From NCBI RefSeq assembly GCF_964355755.1, contig NC_092672.1:6012001-6076000 (forward strand): 64,000 nucleotides of DNA, written 5' to 3'. Shown in pieces: positions 34,799 through 45,059 of this stretch. This stretch comes from Antedon mediterranea. Its lineage: Eukaryota; Echinodermata; Crinoidea; Comatulida; Antedonidae. The notes below the pieces were generated by a model. The model had not been told where the DNA came from. It ran no database searches and was given only the letters and a program-made list of their open reading frames with translations. The stretch's first letter is position 1; every line of letters begins with the position of its first letter. A program made the translations under genes and the position numbers.

Positions 34799-35052
34799 CA
34801 GCCTGGAGGCCACAGTTTTTATCCGATTCTAACCAAATTTTGACACAATGATCTATGCCCAAAAAGCTCGGACGATTTCGAATTTGAGGGGGAAAGGTCA
34901 TAGGTAAAGGTCACAACTAACAAAAAACTATTTTACTGCCTAGAGACCACAGTTTTGATCCGATTCTCACCAAACTTAGCCACAATGATCAATGACACAT
35001 CATATAATTGTGGTTGCATTTTGAAGGGTCAGGGTCAAAGATCAAGGTCCAC

Positions 35053-35092
<40 letters not shown>

Positions 35093-35300
35093 TGGGACTT
35101 GAACCAGCGATCTCAACTGTGAGAGGCTGGATACATAACCATTACACCACACTGTCATCCACAACTTTGTAGTGTGCACTTAACATATTTACACTTAGAA
35201 CTAATAAAAAAAAAATGAAAAAAAAAATATTCAGGGGGAATTTTATGTAGGGGAATTTTACAGTAGGCGGAGGTTTGTACTCTCGGAGTACCCTCTAGTT
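34709..35300 (-). mobile_element. tRNA-containing dispersed retroposon
   Basis: Bounded by ATTACCTCCGCCAAGGAGGT and GTACTCTCGGAGTACCCTCT. It contains a (GT)n tract of about 48 bp at 34,748-34,796 and an A-run of about 40 at 35,051-35,090. On the minus strand, GTGGTGTAATGGTTATGTAT (A box) and CGCTGGTTCAAGTCCCACC (B box) form a tRNA-like region at 35,091-35,160. An opposite-orientation copy lies at 60,719-61,205, with the same phrases on the plus strand but its B-box region shortened. The call as a SINE-like element is inferred from the tRNA-like head. Confidence 0.8.
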
Positions 35301-35524
35301 TGTATATATTTTTATGTAATAATTATTTTAATGTGTCTTCATAGAATCAACGCCGGTTTTATATTGCGCTACATATAATTTAACTGGGGTATGCTCATTC
35401 TAGAGCTCCAACAAAACAAACAAGCCTTTATTTACGGACGGGTTACGAAGGATGAACGTTAAATAGACCAAATACAATCTTGATAATGTACGGAATGGTG
35501 TTTGGTAGACTTTAATTTTATTAT

Positions 35525-35840
35525 TTATACTTTATACTGGGTAGCCTCTTTAGTCTGACTGTTCAGAGAGAGAGAGCCCAGTGTTATGATGAGTTTGTGA
35601 CAGTGGCTGTGTGAACTAGCACACCGCGGTAACCTCCTACTCGTCTCGAAAGATGTATTAGGTTGCACATGAGCCAGATGTGTACACGGGACCTCTGGTT
35701 TATAGTCCTTATCCGTAAAAAGTTGGAAGAAGAAGAGTACCACCAGAACCATAGAGCGAATGAGCCTCGAACCCTTGCCGATGTTATGGCTACGTATTAC
35801 GTTCCATGTGTATTAACCGCTTGGCCACTCACTCGCTCAT
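35525..35840 (-). mobile_element. tRNA-derived SINE
   Basis: On the minus strand GTGGCCAAGCGGTTAATAC (A box) and GGCAAGGGTTCGAGGCTC (B box) form a tRNA-like head at about 35,755-35,832. The body GTTCTGGTGG, GGATAAGGACTATAAACC and AGGTCCCGTGTACACATCTG follows. It shares the body with the SINE at 15,902-16,260, in the opposite orientation. Box matches are better here than in that copy. Confidence 0.8.
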
Positions 35841-36364
35841 GCGCATGTGCATATATTACTGTTTTGTATAATAATCATATAACGAAGATAAAGATCAAAA
35901 TGTCAAATCATGACTTCCCTGTCATTGTTTATTGTTTGCTTATACTACTGTACATGATGACGTTAAATAAACAAGGAAGAAACAAATACCCTCCTAACAT
36001 AATTTTGTGATATAGAATTAGGCCTTCTGCATTATCTCATTTTACACTTAAAATAAACATTAACGTCATCACAACTTGCCGGAGTTCTCCATTTATTATA
36101 TACAACACTGAAACCGCAACGAATTGATGCTTGGTCAATATGAATATTGCGATAAATTTGTTGTGAGAAAAAAAAATTTGATTGATAACGTAACCTTTAA
36201 CCATTTCAATATTAATGCGACATGAAAAGGTTAAATATTGTACTGTATATTTTCTTATAATTTATGATCTAAATAAACAATGGCAATTTTTGATTGCTTA
36301 AAGACTAGATTATCTACTCATCACAAAGTTTATTACTTTGTGAATATGCTTACGTAATGCATTG
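35841..36364. other. GRK intron DNA without assigned features
   Basis: AT-rich sequence with no motif, splice-supported exon or known repeat that I can support. Confidence 0.4.
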
Positions 36365-36440
36365 TTAATGCGTTAGGACTCGAATCCACGATCTCCAGAT
36401 CACTAGACTGGAGTTTATATCTCTAGACCACAAGGCTTGA
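36365..36440 (-). mobile_element. tRNA-like sequence, probable SINE head
   Basis: On the minus strand GCCTTGTGGTCTAGAGATAT is followed by CTCCAGTCTAGTGATCTGGA (a strong stem) and CGTGGATTCGAGTCCTAACG. A- and B-box-like words lie at tRNA spacing. The acceptor stem does not pair well, so it is not called as a functional tRNA gene. Confidence 0.5.
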
Positions 36441-37210
36441 ATTAAAAAAAATGTATGCATTTTTATTACAAGAGAAAATTTATTCAATAATATAATGTAA
36501 CTTCAATGAAAAATTTAAAAAATATAAATTTGGGGGAAAAATTAACTGGAAGCCAATCGTCTGCAATGTTGTAAAGTGAAATCATTTTTGTTGTTTAAAA
36601 AAAAAAAATATGACATGGCCTATCCAAAGTTTGATTTTATTCATCTTTATTTACCTAAAAAGGTTTTTATTGGAGGGGACAATACATCTTTAAGAGCTAA
36701 AAATCATGAGTTTTCTATATATTAATTTCTAATACAAATTATGCGAAACATAGTAATATTCATAAAAGGTATAATTGGCATCGTGTTCGGTCAGGCGAAT
36801 CAACAAAGAATACCTTATCAATTCCTATGAGCTTTTTTGTCGTTTAATTAGCGTTGGTGTACCAAATATAGCTCTAGAACTACATCTATTTTTAGCATCC
36901 GTTTAGCCTTCATTTGCGTAAGAGCAAAGCATGATAATGATATGTCCGGCTGCTACTAAGTACTGATAAGATAGGCTATTCATTTTTACTACTCTGGCTT
37001 CCCTTCACATAGCATAACAAATAATAGTACTTTACAATAGCAATACATTACGTTTATTACACTTTTTTCAGTCATTGTGTTCATCACTGACACTATAAAA
37101 AAAATAAATTAGGTAATTTTTAGTAATTAATGTATATGATTATTTTAGTAGTATTTTTATATTATTATTTTTTAGTTATATTTTTAATTATGAAATCAAC
37201 TTTAACCTGA
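36441..37210. other. GRK intron DNA before the LINE ORF
   Basis: AT-rich sequence. A segment near 36,600-36,700 (TTTGATTTTATTCATCTTTA, GGGGACAATACATCTTTAA) resembles 15,440-15,515 in the HVCN1 intron (GGGGGACAATACATCTTTAA), so it is a dispersed repeat. The 5' end of the truncated LINE lies somewhere near 37,200. Confidence 0.5.
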
Positions 37211-38884
37211 AATGTATTTCTTAAAGTAAAACAAGTTTCGTCACACCCTTTAATTGCTAGTTCATTTAATGATTTTTTTGTTTCTGTTTTTAACCTACCC
37301 ATAATTCCCAGCTGTGAACCTCTGGTTTGTAATGTCCCAATCCCTGAACTTTCTCAACTTAACTTTAACGTCTACAATGTTGAGAAGGTGATTAATGGAC
37401 TTTCATCTAATAAATCTCCAGGTCCTGATTCCGTGCATCCATACATATTGAAATCTGCTTCCGAATTTATTGCTCCACCATTATTTAATTTGTTTAACTT
37501 GTCCCTGCGTATGGGGGAAATCCCCGCTAAGTGGAAAATGTTCCATATCACTCCTATATTTAAATCTGGTGATAAAAATGCAATTTGTAATTACAGACCA
37601 ATATCCCTTACCCCTATTTGTTCGAAACTGCTTGAAAAAATACTGTTTTCAAGTATATCTGATCACGTTGCTTATAATTGTCCAGTTACTGATGTCCAGC
37701 ACGGTTTTTTCCCCTCACGTTCCTGTGTTACCCAACTTACCAACCTAACTCATTCCTGGGCATCTTCGCTAGATAAAACTAAAGCCCCCAGAATTGATGT
37801 TATCTTTCTCGACTATGCCAAAGCGTTTGATAAACTGCCTCACCATATTATTTTAAATAACCTGGCTAGTCACTTTAATATCAGAGGCAATGTCTGGAAA
37901 TGGATCAAGTCATTTCTATTGGGACGTTCCCAAAGAGTCTTGTATCAAGGATCCATTAGCCCATCATCCCCAGTTACCTCTGGCATACCACAGGGCAGCG
38001 TACTTGGACCCCTTATTTTTAACTTATTTATAAATGACCTTCCCTCATCTATTATTTCTCCATGTGCATTGTTTGCCGATGACACGATAATTTATAGAAA
38101 TATATTTACTGTAGACGATGAAGTTGTTATTCAGTGCGATCTGATCAGGCTTTCCTCTTGGTGTGATCTAAATGAAATGGAGCTTAACTTAAATAAAACC
38201 AAGGTTCTCCACATTACAAGATCAAGGAAAGAGTATAGACCTGTTTATCGTATAAATGACTTGCCTATTAAATCCGTATCTAGTCATTGTCATCTGGGGG
38301 TCACGATTAATAGTGAACTTACTTGGGATGACCATGTAAACTTAATTATTTCTCGTTCAAATCGAATGTTGGGTTTTATTACTAGTATTGCAGGAGGATC
38401 ATCCCCTTCAGCTATTTTCTCACTCTATAAAGCTCTCATTGTCCCCATCCTTGAATATGGTGTCCCAGCGTGGTTGCTTCGAACCAAAAAACTTACAGAA
38501 CGTATCGAGGCAGTCCAGCGAAGGGCTACTAGGCTTGTCCTTAAACAAACAAGAGGTGAAATGGAATACGAGGAACGTCTCACTAAGCTAAATTGGCCTA
38601 CACTATCTAATCGAAGAAATTATCTTCTGTTATCCTTTGTTTGTAAATCACTTATTGGAACGGTTGATTGTAGTATTGTTTCTCAATCTATAGTTGTTAA
38701 TGGCCATCACCTTGATACACTTAAGTTCATTCATCACTATGCTCGAACCAATTGTCTTCATCATTCCGCTATTAATATATTCCCTAGGTTGTGGGAAGAA
38801 TTACCGGAAATGATTAAAAATTGTTTAATTTTAGACAGTTTTCAAATATTTTTAAATTCACTTAAATCACATGTTTTATATTGA
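37211..38884 (+). CDS. Non-LTR retrotransposon reverse transcriptase, intact frame
   Basis: A reverse transcriptase copies element RNA into DNA at a nicked target. The frame is open from a TGA at 37,208-37,210 to TGA at 38,882-38,884, 557 residues without a stop. There is no ATG at its start, so the element is 5'-truncated. Residues: SFNDFFVSVF near 20-30, SPGPDSVHPYIL (fingers) about 69-80, NYRPISL about 127-133, FLDYAKAFD at 199-207 with the first catalytic Asp, GIPQGSVLGPLIFNLFINDL about 258-277, and FADD at 288-291 with the catalytic Asp pair. The thumb and C-terminal regions follow (LEYGVPAWLL, IEAVQRRATRLVL). No upstream endonuclease domain remains in frame. The 3' end has an AAT-type tail (39,108-39,133). 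The clade is probably a Jockey/CR1-group LINE (inference). It sits in the GRK intron in sense orientation. Confidence 0.93.
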   Translation, partial: NVFLKVKQVSSHPLIASSFNDFFVSVFNLPIIPSCEPLVCNVPIPELSQLNFNVYNVEKVINGLSSNKSPGPDSVHPYILKSASEFIAPPLFNLFNLSLRMGEIPAKWKMFHITPIFKSGDKNAICNYRPISLTPICSKLLEKILFSSISDHVAYNCPVTDVQHGFFPSRSCVTQLTNLTHSWASSLDKTKAPRIDVIFLDYAKAFDKLPHHIILNNLASHFNIRGNVWKWIKSFLLGRSQRVLYQGSISPSSPVTSGIPQGSVLGPLIFNLFINDLPSSIISPCALFADDTIIYRNIFTVDDEVVIQCDLIRLSSWCDLNEMELNLNKTKVLHITRSRKEYRPVYRINDLPIKSVSSHCHLGVTINSELTWDDHVNLIISRSNRMLGFITSIAGGSSPSAIFSLYKALIVPILEYGVPAWLLRTKKLTERIEAVQRRATRLVLKQTRGEMEYEERLTKLNWPTLSNRRNYLLLSFVCKSLIGTVDCSIVSQSIVVNGHHLDTLKFIHHYARTNCLHHSAINIFPRLWEELPEMIKNCLILDSFQIFLNSLKSHVLY

Positions 38885-39107
38885 CTTTGTTGAATCGACT
38901 ATTATGTATTTTATCCGTTTATTTTATATTGACACTGTTGATTCGTCTTTTTGTTTTTTAAATATTTTTATATAGTTTATTTTATATCATTGTTGTTACT
39001 TTGGGAGTACGGAACCTGAACTCTTGTTATAGTGATTAGGTTCACTTTTAGGTTCCTGCCTACTCCCTTAGTTTCTGTGTTTTGTTGGTTTGTAACTGGT
39101 TTTTGGC

Positions 39108-39133
39108 AATAAATAATAATAATAATAATAAAG
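39108..39133 (+). repeat. (AAT)n tail of the LINE copy
   Basis: AATAAATAATAATAATAATA follows the LINE 3' region by about 220 bp and probably marks the end of the retrotransposon. No clear target-site duplication was found. Confidence 0.7.
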
Positions 39134-39276
39134 GAAATATAATTCAATAAAACATATTGAGTAAGATATGAGTAAAGTAAAAAATTAAATGATATTGGAT
39201 TGTGTATTTTACTTGTTTTTATTTTAAGGAAGAAGATTATTGGTTATTTTAAATATTTAAAATATATATTTTTCAG

Positions 39277-39378
39277 ATTAAAAAATATGAACAACTTGAC
39301 TCCGACAAAGAAAGGTTAAAAAGTGCAAAACAGATTTTTGATAATTACATCATGAAGGAACTACTGTCAAGTACACAT
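39277..39378 (+). CDS. GRK2: GRK2/3 exon: RGS-homology domain, second visible part
   Basis: A 102-nt phase-0 exon after TTTTTCAG and before GTAAGT. Its 34 codons read IKKYEQLDSDKERLKSAKQI, then FDNYIMKELLSSTH. It corresponds to about residues 89-122 of vertebrate GRK2 (IKKYEKLE... FDSYIMKELL), directly continuing the exon at 26,760. The phases match (the previous exon ends after a complete codon). The next expected exon, starting near PFSK and leading into the kinase domain, was not recognised before 64,000. The 5'-neighbouring intron is 12,443 bp and carries an antisense LTR element and a sense LINE. Confidence 0.93.
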
Positions 39379-39411
39379 GTAAGTTCAAATGTCAAATGTC
39401 AACAATAAGGT

Positions 39412-39826
39412 CAATGTATGTCAATCCAACTTGCGTAGGTACAATGCCAAAATGTAGGAATATTCCAGGCATATATTTTATGTGGGCATAAACATTTGAT
39501 TCAATATGAATAAATTGACTAAAGTTAAACAGTAGGCGTGTTATAAAACAATGTATGTCACTCCAACTTGCGTAGGTACCATGCCAAAATGTAGGCATAT
39601 ACCAGGCATATATTTTAAGTGGGCATAGACATTTGATTCAATATGAATAAATTGACTAAAAGTTAAACAGTAGGCGTGTTATAAAACAATGTAGGTCACT
39701 CCATCTTGCGTAGGTACCATGCCAAAATGTAGGCATATACCAGGCATATATTTTAAGTGGGCATAGACATTTGATTCAATATGAATAAATTTACTAAAAG
39801 TTAAACAGTAGGCATGTTATTAAACA
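39412..39826. repeat. 138-bp tandem repeat, three copies
   Basis: CAATGTATGTCA, CCAACTTGCGTAGGTAC and CAGGCATATATTTTA recur at 39,412, 39,549 and 39,687. The copies differ by a few substitutions. The array begins only 33 bp after the GRK exon's donor site, so it occupies the start of the intron. Confidence 0.93.
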
Positions 39827-40475
39827 ATTAAAAGATGTTTTGTATTTGTGAAATGGCTAGAATATTTTCGTTAGTTGAATAGACCAGTCCGTCTTTTCAA
39901 CTCATAACATTTTCTCTCCACTCTGCTCGTAAACATTCATTATTTGTAAAATTTTGCCAATTCAATTATGCATAATCATCTCTGAATTGATTACACCGAA
40001 TATGAGATTATTTGTTGCCATGGTTTCATGACAGTTCATGACTATGGGGTTTGTCAATAATTAGTTGTATGCTGAAAACCATCAAAGAAATTATATTTGA
40101 TGTACTTAATTGGCAACAGCAAAACTCTACAGATAAATTGGACTGAAGTTCTAATAAGAAGAGTATATGATAGTGTTTTCACAAAATTAAACATAATCAC
40201 AATGATTGAGTAATTTCCAATTTATTTTTTTCATGTTCAAGTGCTTATTAACTACACTACTTGTGTGACTACAACGCTTATATGTCTAGAGCGCTTAATA
40301 TTTGGGTGGTAGTATTTAATTTGAATATTTTAATAAATTAGGCTTTTTTAATTCAATTTGTTATACCATTAAGATACAATACAATACAAATCTTTCTTTA
40401 TTCTGGAATAGCTCTTTCAATACACAAGTACTGGTCTCCCAAGAGGCCAAGATTTGAAAAAAAATACAAGAAAAA

Positions 40476-42351
40476 CTAGACATGAAACTCGTCACTTTGA
40501 CGAGTTAGTTATCCGCTCGACAAACGCCACGTGCACGTCATACGTTAGAATATTGCACACAGAAAAATATTAAGGCATTATGACCTGAACTGAAGAATAT
40601 GATATGTTGTTATTTCTGAATTCTGTTATTTTGTGTCATATACATAGTATACACAGTACAATCTGTATACATATCACAAACAGTGTAAAATAGGTGAAAT
40701 TACGGGACCGGTATTTTATTGTAATTTTTAACATCTTGACGGTTTCAAAATGAAATGCAAAAGTAGAAATTTCAGAATAAAACTATCTCAGCAACAACAT
40801 ATTAACGTGTAGAAAAAATTTGAATACGTGAAATATTAATGCGCGCTCTTTTAAATGTAATAAAATATAACGCAAAAGATGAAAATACGACTTTTTTTAT
40901 TTAACTGGCCATATGATGATGTCACAACATTCAATTGGCACAATTTTCACATGATTTTGTATCTACAATACAATAGCTTCCTGAAAACGTTTTAATCGTG
41001 ATTATCACATTTTATTCTTACGAGCTATAACAGATTAAAATTTACTGTAAAGATGAAATTAATGACCAACGTAATTTAAATTTTTAGGCATGATGACGTT
41101 AAAAAAATTTAAAAAATTTTAATTCTTGCAAAAGATAGTTGATTGACCTAGAATATATTAAAATCGGGGTGAAAATGGACAACGAATAAGTGGAGATGCG
41201 CTCTATTAAATGTGATGAGCTATGACGAAAGAGACAAAAATCCTATATTTTATATTCGCGTGGCCATACGATGACGTCACAATGTCCGGTTAGCCATATT
41301 GATTAATGATCTGATATCTACAACTCATCACCTTCCAGAATATGTAAGTAAAAAAAAGTTCTCCACGTAGTTTAGAATCTATGATTGTTTAAAAAAAGGC
41401 ATAATTTTGACGAATTTTTGAATTTTTTCTTTAAAAACACGCACAAATTGTATAATTTGACGTGCTCGTATGACGTAATTTTAAGTCTAAAGTGTTTTAA
41501 AATTTGATAAAATTACTATAAAAGGCTGGAAAGACATAATTCACGCAAAAACAGATGTTTTTAGCACTACGTGCGGACCACGCCCGTAAAATTGTTGGCG
41601 CGCGTGGGAATTTTTGACATGCTCAAAATGTCATGATCAACGTAGAAAGTTGATTAGAAATTAATTTTGCGCATTTTAAATTTTAAATGCGCGTGCGCGC
41701 GTAACTTCGTTTAAAAAATGCCATTTTTAGTGCACAAAAAGTTAGCGCAAGATATAAATTAAACTTTTGCTAAGTTTCAACTTACATAGTTATATGGTTT
41801 TCAATCTATGTTGAATACGGGAAATTCATAAAATCACGCGTAAGTCACGTTACGCATATCTGACGTCATTCACAATAGTAGGTGCACAACTTCACGTGAA
41901 TGCCCATATGTTGACAAAGTTATGAAATGTTATGTTTACACATTTTTGATATAAGCGAGACACAAAAATAGAGGAGAAATGCGCGTGCGCGCGTAACGTC
42001 TTGTAAAACATGGCATTTTTAATCCACAAAAAGTTTGCCCTTGATATGACTTAAATTTTCAGAAAGTGTCAACATAAAATTATGCTTGGTTTTTAGCCTA
42101 TGATCAATCATAAAAAATCATAAAATCGCACGTAAGTCACATTGCGCAACTCTGACGTCATTCAAAATAGGAGGTGCACAACTTCACGTAAATGCCCATA
42201 TGTTGACAAAATTATGAAATGTTATGTTTACAAGTTTTTGAGATACGCGAGACACAAAAATGGAGGAGAAAGAAAGAAGAATAATATAAAGAAAAAAAAA
42301 AAGATCCAGGACGATTACAAGGAGTTATCCGCTACTAAGCGGATAACTAAT
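40476..42351 (-). mobile_element. Helitron-like non-autonomous element
   Basis: Read on the minus strand, the 5' end is TTAGTTATCCGCTTAGTAGC, a palindrome at 42,323-42,348. The 3' end has the hairpin AACTCGTCA..TGACGAGTT (40,486-40,506), then TTCATGTCTAG, with a T flank. A hairpin a few bases before a CTRR terminus (here CTAG) and a 3'-flanking T are the hallmarks of Helitrons. The subterminal words AGTTATCCGC and GCGGATAACT are inverted at the two ends, as in Helentron-type elements. The interior is rich in ACGCGCGCACGCGC and TGACGTCA. A segment of about 280 bp is duplicated internally near 41,840-42,260. No Rep/helicase ORF exists. The 5' end lacks the canonical TC, so the exact start is uncertain. 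Confidence 0.8.
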
Positions 42352-42880
42352 AAAAGCTTAACAAATATGTACAATAGAAATTATACAAGATGTTTAAATT
42401 CAACTTGACTATAAAAGTGTCTCATAATTTTTACGGATATGTACAGGAAGATTATTCCATAAGGTTGATGCTCTATAATTAAACATTCTCTCATCGAATA
42501 TAACACCTCTTTCAGACTACTCTATTTATTGGACACCCCTTAAGGTGATGTTTTGTTGGATCCTAGATGTGTCCCCATAATGGAGGTTCTGCAATATGGG
42601 TTGTTCCAATATGTAACGACTCATTCAAACATACATGGCTATAAGTATTCAGCACCTGTTTTATACTTGTTTTGTTACATTTATTTGCATAGTGTCGTGT
42701 GGTGTGTGTTTAATTAATGTGGCGCTTTATTAGACTGATGTGATTAATATTACATTTTTTTTACACAAAAACCAGCATGCGAATTAGAAAAAGTCCGCTT
42801 CTCATGTCTGTTAAAGCCAGGTTTGTGGATATGTCAATAAATGGCCCTTTTTTCCAGTCAATTTTTGCACAGTAAAGCCT
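42352..42880. other. Unassigned non-coding DNA
   Basis: No repeat or coding signal that I recognise between the Helitron-like element and the repeat at 42,885. Confidence 0.4.
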
Positions 42881-42884
42881 ATTT

Positions 42885-43160
42885 TCCACTAGGCGAATTT
42901 GTTTGCGCGAATCGAATGTTTCGAAAAGAAAAAAATCGCCTATAGCCGATTTTCCATTAGGCGAATTTGTTCGCGCGAATCCAACGTTTTAAAGACAAAA
43001 AAATCGCCTACTCTCTTTCCACTACATAAGCGAATAGCTGCGACGTTGATGTTCCTCGCGTGGTTGCTGAGCATTTCGATTCGCACGAGTGCTCATGAAA
43101 GCGTCATAGCTCATTTTCTGAGCTCTGATTGGTTGCGCAATATTTCGCTTCGCAAAAAGT
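42885..43160. mobile_element. Duplicated short repeat, MITE-like
   Basis: TTTTCCACTAGGCGAATTTG and then TTTTCCATTAGGCGAATTTG appear about 64 bp apart, each followed by a GCGCGAATC.AA.GTTT phrase. The family is shared with the tiny palindromic copy at 29,275-29,345. An open frame through it is incidental. Confidence 0.55.
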
Positions 43161-44062
43161 AGAAACAATTCGAACTAGTAAATTTTGCTGGAGTGAAAAA
43201 TCAAAGGAACAAGAATTTGTCGCAGAAGGGAGTATGACAGACAGAAACTTGAATACGCATGCGCATAGCACACATTCAATTCACCAGGGAAAAAAAGTAG
43301 TGAGCCCTCTATCGGCAGCGAATCGTTTTTGCACACGAGACAGTGTGAACAATTACCCGGAAGCAACTTTGTTTTTAAAAATAAATATTAAGTTTTTGCA
43401 AACTGGCCAATTGAAACTTTTTGTTTTATTTACTAATGAATAATTCATGAAAACCTTTGACACAGCATCTACGAACCACGTGATATTGTTTTTTATCGAC
43501 AAAGCCATTATATCTGTGTCAAACAAGGGTGAATTACACCAATGTTTTTTAAACAATTTTAGGGTATTCGAATGTTAAAATTTCGTCTAATTTGTTGAGG
43601 CTGTAATAAAACAACCTAATTTTTTGAGAAGGTGGGTTTTATATTTTATGGATATTTAATTTTTCAATAGTTTTTAATGGCTGCTTAAACATGTGCCTTT
43701 TTGGTTATTTTACTGCTGAAAATGGAACACATGGTTGTAGCTAAAATCATTTTTTTACACCATAAGATTAAAAATGTTGCTTTTTAAAATAATAAGAACG
43801 TTATATAATATATAGGAAAGATGTTTTTAATCATAAAACTTTACAAAGCCTCTTTTATTTTATTTAAAAATCAATATAGTCTAGGCCTAGTTTACTAGGC
43901 TTTAGCCTGTTATTATAGTGGAGTAGTGCGTGTATTGTTGGCGCGTGTTCATTGTCGGGCGCGCGTATTTATAGGCCTAGGCCTAAGGAAATAAAAATAA
44001 ATGATTACAAATATAACTAAATAATGATTATTATTAATTTAATGTTGTTTTTTTTTTTACAG
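43161..44062. other. Unassigned non-coding DNA
   Basis: AT-rich sequence with some CpG-containing text near 43,930-43,970 (TTGGCGCGTGTTCATTGTCG). It ends in a strong pyrimidine tract at 44,048-44,060. Confidence 0.4.
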
Positions 44063-44176
44063 ATCACAGAGGAATGTTCTTATGGTGTCTGCATACTTCA
44101 ATACAATAGAAATAGCATTAATCAACAACAATTTCTCATTAATTTACCGGCATATGTGAAACAACACATACAGTAA
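44063..44176 (+). other. Weak candidate alternative terminal exon
   Basis: A run of 12 or more T followed by ACAG forms a strong 3' splice site (AG at 44,061-44,062). The frame that would continue the phase-0 GRK exon at 39,277 is open for 37 codons (ITEECSYGVC..., ...LPAYVKQHIQ) and then stops at TAA. An AATAAA follows near 44,328. The peptide does not match the conserved next part of GRK2/3. It could be an alternative last exon giving a truncated RGS protein, or simply chance. Confidence 0.2.
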
Positions 44177-44603
44177 TTTTATGGATATCTAGAGATTTTT
44201 ATTGCCAAAGGACATTTAATTTTTAAAAACTTGATATTTTCCTAATTTACTTATATAAAGGTTCAAGCGGAGGTTTGTTGTTGTGTGGTACTTGTTATAA
44301 AGTTTAAATGTGATTTCCAAATCGGCAATAAATAATCATTATAAATATAAATAGAAAAAGGCCTAGGCCTAGTACAAAAGATGTTAATTTGTCTAATTTG
44401 TGATAATATTAAAGGTTTTATGTTAAGTGGTGTGTATTTCATTTATTTCTCCATTATTAGAATAAAAAGAAGGGAATCGTGAAATGTCATTAATTATTTA
44501 GCCCCAAGAATGTATTGATTTTATAGTATTTTACAAATTTAAACAGTCCAGGCCTAGCTTGCAGACAGTCCCCCCCACCCACTTCTTAATAATTTTAAGA
44601 AAA

Positions 44604-44888
44604 ATGAAAGTTCAACACTTTATTTCAAAATTTATAAGCCCTTTGTCCTCATATTTTAAGATTATGAATCAGCCACTTAACAAGAATAACAATCGAGGTG
44701 CCAATGATGAAGCGCATCTTCCCTCATTCTCTTCGCCTAAGAAAACGATTATTCCAGCCCTGCCGCGTCTCCCTAGGCCTACGCGCAACGTGCTTTCGCT
44801 TAAAACAGACCTATATTCAACTCCTTATAGAATTTGTTTGAAAAATAACACCAAGCTTATTTTTGGAAATCTTAGAAAATACATCTAA
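44604..44888 (+). CDS. Unrecognised 94-codon ORF
   Basis: ATG at 44,604 opens 94 codons to a TAA at 44,886-44,888. Composition is mixed, with a Pro/Arg-rich middle (IPALPRLPRPTRNV) and a basic C terminus (IFGNLRKYI). It has no domain, signal peptide or transmembrane segment that I recognise. AATAAA occurs at about 45,041. It may be a small gene, part of an exon or chance; nothing links it to its neighbours. Confidence 0.2.
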   Translation: MKVQHFISKFISPLSSYFKIMNQPLNKNNNRGANDEAHLPSFSSPKKTIIPALPRLPRPTRNVLSLKTDLYSTPYRICLKNNTKLIFGNLRKYI

Positions 44889-45059
44889 GACTATATTATA
44901 CCGTTTTCAGAATTTCATTTAAAAATTCTAAATTAATGTTAACTATTTTAACAAACTAGTTAGTTTTCACTTTCTTGTTTTCGTCGTATGACTCGCTTTG
45001 TTTACGCTTACACTTGGCTTAGACGTTTATCTTAGAATTCGAATAAATGAATCCATAAT

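Noticed and set aside
35091-35160. Functional tRNA gene
   Set aside because: A- and B-box words are good but the acceptor stem is poor, a poly-A adjoins it, and the segment is part of a dispersed repeat with another copy at 60,716.
36365-36440. Functional tRNA gene
   Set aside because: The acceptor stem does not pair well, so a SINE head is more likely.
37470-38591. Additional plus-strand ORFs of 67-92 codons
   Set aside because: They are alternative-frame shadows of the reverse-transcriptase frame at 37,211-38,884.
42899-43162. 87-codon ORF with a possible membrane segment
   Set aside because: It covers a duplicated MITE-like repeat also seen at 29,275, so the frame is incidental.
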